This document shows, piece after piece, positions 6,684-6,920 of a stretch of DNA of 6,920 nt. The notes below the pieces were generated by a model, which was given only the letters and a program-made list of their open reading frames with translations, searched no databases and was not told the DNA's origin. Every line of letters begins with the position of its first letter. Positions within the stretch are counted from its first letter, which is position 1. Source of the stretch: Bacteroidia bacterium (GTDB lineage Bacteria; Bacteroidota; Bacteroidia; NS11-12g; UBA9320); NCBI GenBank assembly GCA_029253325.1, contig JAQWZS010000146.1, positions 1-6,920 on the forward strand. Direction: 5' to 3'. A program made the translations under genes and the position numbers.

Positions 6684-6920
6684 TTTTATTTTTTCAAAAA
6701 AAGATATATGCTCATCAAGAAAACGAGTATATGAAAATCTTCTCTGAGCAATAGTATAGGCTTCTTTGCTCATTAAATCTACTAATTTTTTATTATTGAT
6801 TAGTTTTTCAAAGCACTGTTGATGTTCATTCAAATCTTCTGGGTTAATGACAAAACCATTTTTGTTATCAAAAATTGCTTCCCTACTTCCATCCTGACTA
6901 CCTACAATAATGGGAGTACC
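6681..6920 (-). CDS. GT4-type glycosyltransferase (C-terminal part, cut by window edge)
   Basis: The last 79 residues of an open reading frame enter from the right edge and end at TAG (6683-6681). The visible part begins GTPIIVGSQDGSREAIFD and continues NGFVINPEDLNEH, then a helical tail with QRRFSYTRFLDEHISFFEKIK. The G-T-P-I-I strand, the S-x-D-G-S-x-E-x-I turn and the NGFVINPED loop are the standard C-terminal elements of GT4 retaining glycosyltransferases, just after the EX7E helix, which would lie beyond the window. It is predicted to be cytoplasmic or membrane-peripheral and to add one sugar to the repeat unit built by this locus. The donor sugar cannot be told from this piece. It is the most upstream gene seen in the string and is in the same frame as the polymerase gene that follows without any gap. 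Confidence 0.88.
   Translation of the reverse strand, partial: GTPIIVGSQDGSREAIFDNKNGFVINPEDLNEHQQCFEKLINNKKLVDLMSKEAYTIAQRRFSYTRFLDEHISFFEKIK

Noticed and set aside
1..6920. CRISPR array, tRNA, insertion sequence or defence system
   Set aside because: No spaced repeats, tRNA-like cloverleaf, transposase motifs or defence-type domains were seen; nearly all of the sequence is explained by six polysaccharide genes.

Overview
This window is a stretch of a surface or exopolysaccharide biosynthesis locus. All six genes lie on the minus strand and are packed almost end to end, so transcription runs from position 6920 towards 1. The base composition is very AT-rich (hand counts of about 27% G+C in 4201-4680 and about 36% in 1-460). 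The ribosome-binding sites are weak and A/T-rich, and the protein style (a GT4 enzyme with a WFPP...KAGGP start, and a MBOAT ending in YFQF) resembles Bacteroidota such as Flavobacteriia. That taxonomic guess is an inference; no marker gene is present.

Layout in transcription order: (1) 6920-6681, the last 79 residues of a GT4-type glycosyltransferase, cut by the window edge. (2) 6680-5316, a polytopic membrane protein that looks like a Wzy-type polysaccharide polymerase; it starts with TTG directly after the TAG stop of gene 1, in the same frame. (3) 5282-4167, a membrane-anchored SGNH-hydrolase-like protein, the probable extracytoplasmic partner of gene 4. (4) 4177-2717, a MBOAT/AlgI-type O-acyltransferase whose start overlaps the end of gene 3 by 11 bases. 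(5) 2676-460, a 738-residue protein made of two complete GT4 (GT-B) glycosyltransferase domains joined in tandem, with a TTG start. (6) 457-1, the first 152 residues of a NodU/CmcH/TobZ-type O-carbamoyltransferase, cut by the window edge.

Taken together, this is a module that could assemble a repeat unit (three GT4 domains in view), polymerise it (Wzy-like) and decorate it in two ways: acylation, probably O-acetylation, by the MBOAT/SGNH pair, and carbamoylation by the NodU-like enzyme. No flippase, initiating transferase, export protein or sugar-nucleotide enzyme is visible; these would be expected outside the window. Non-coding DNA totals only about 75 bases (gaps of 2, 33 and 40). I see no convincing promoter, terminator, RNA gene, insertion sequence or CRISPR array.

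I did not find a clearly new biological system. The most unusual points are the in-frame GT4-GT4 fusion, the stop/TTG junction that separates the upstream glycosyltransferase from the polymerase by a single amber codon, and the pairing of acylation with carbamoylation in one gene string.
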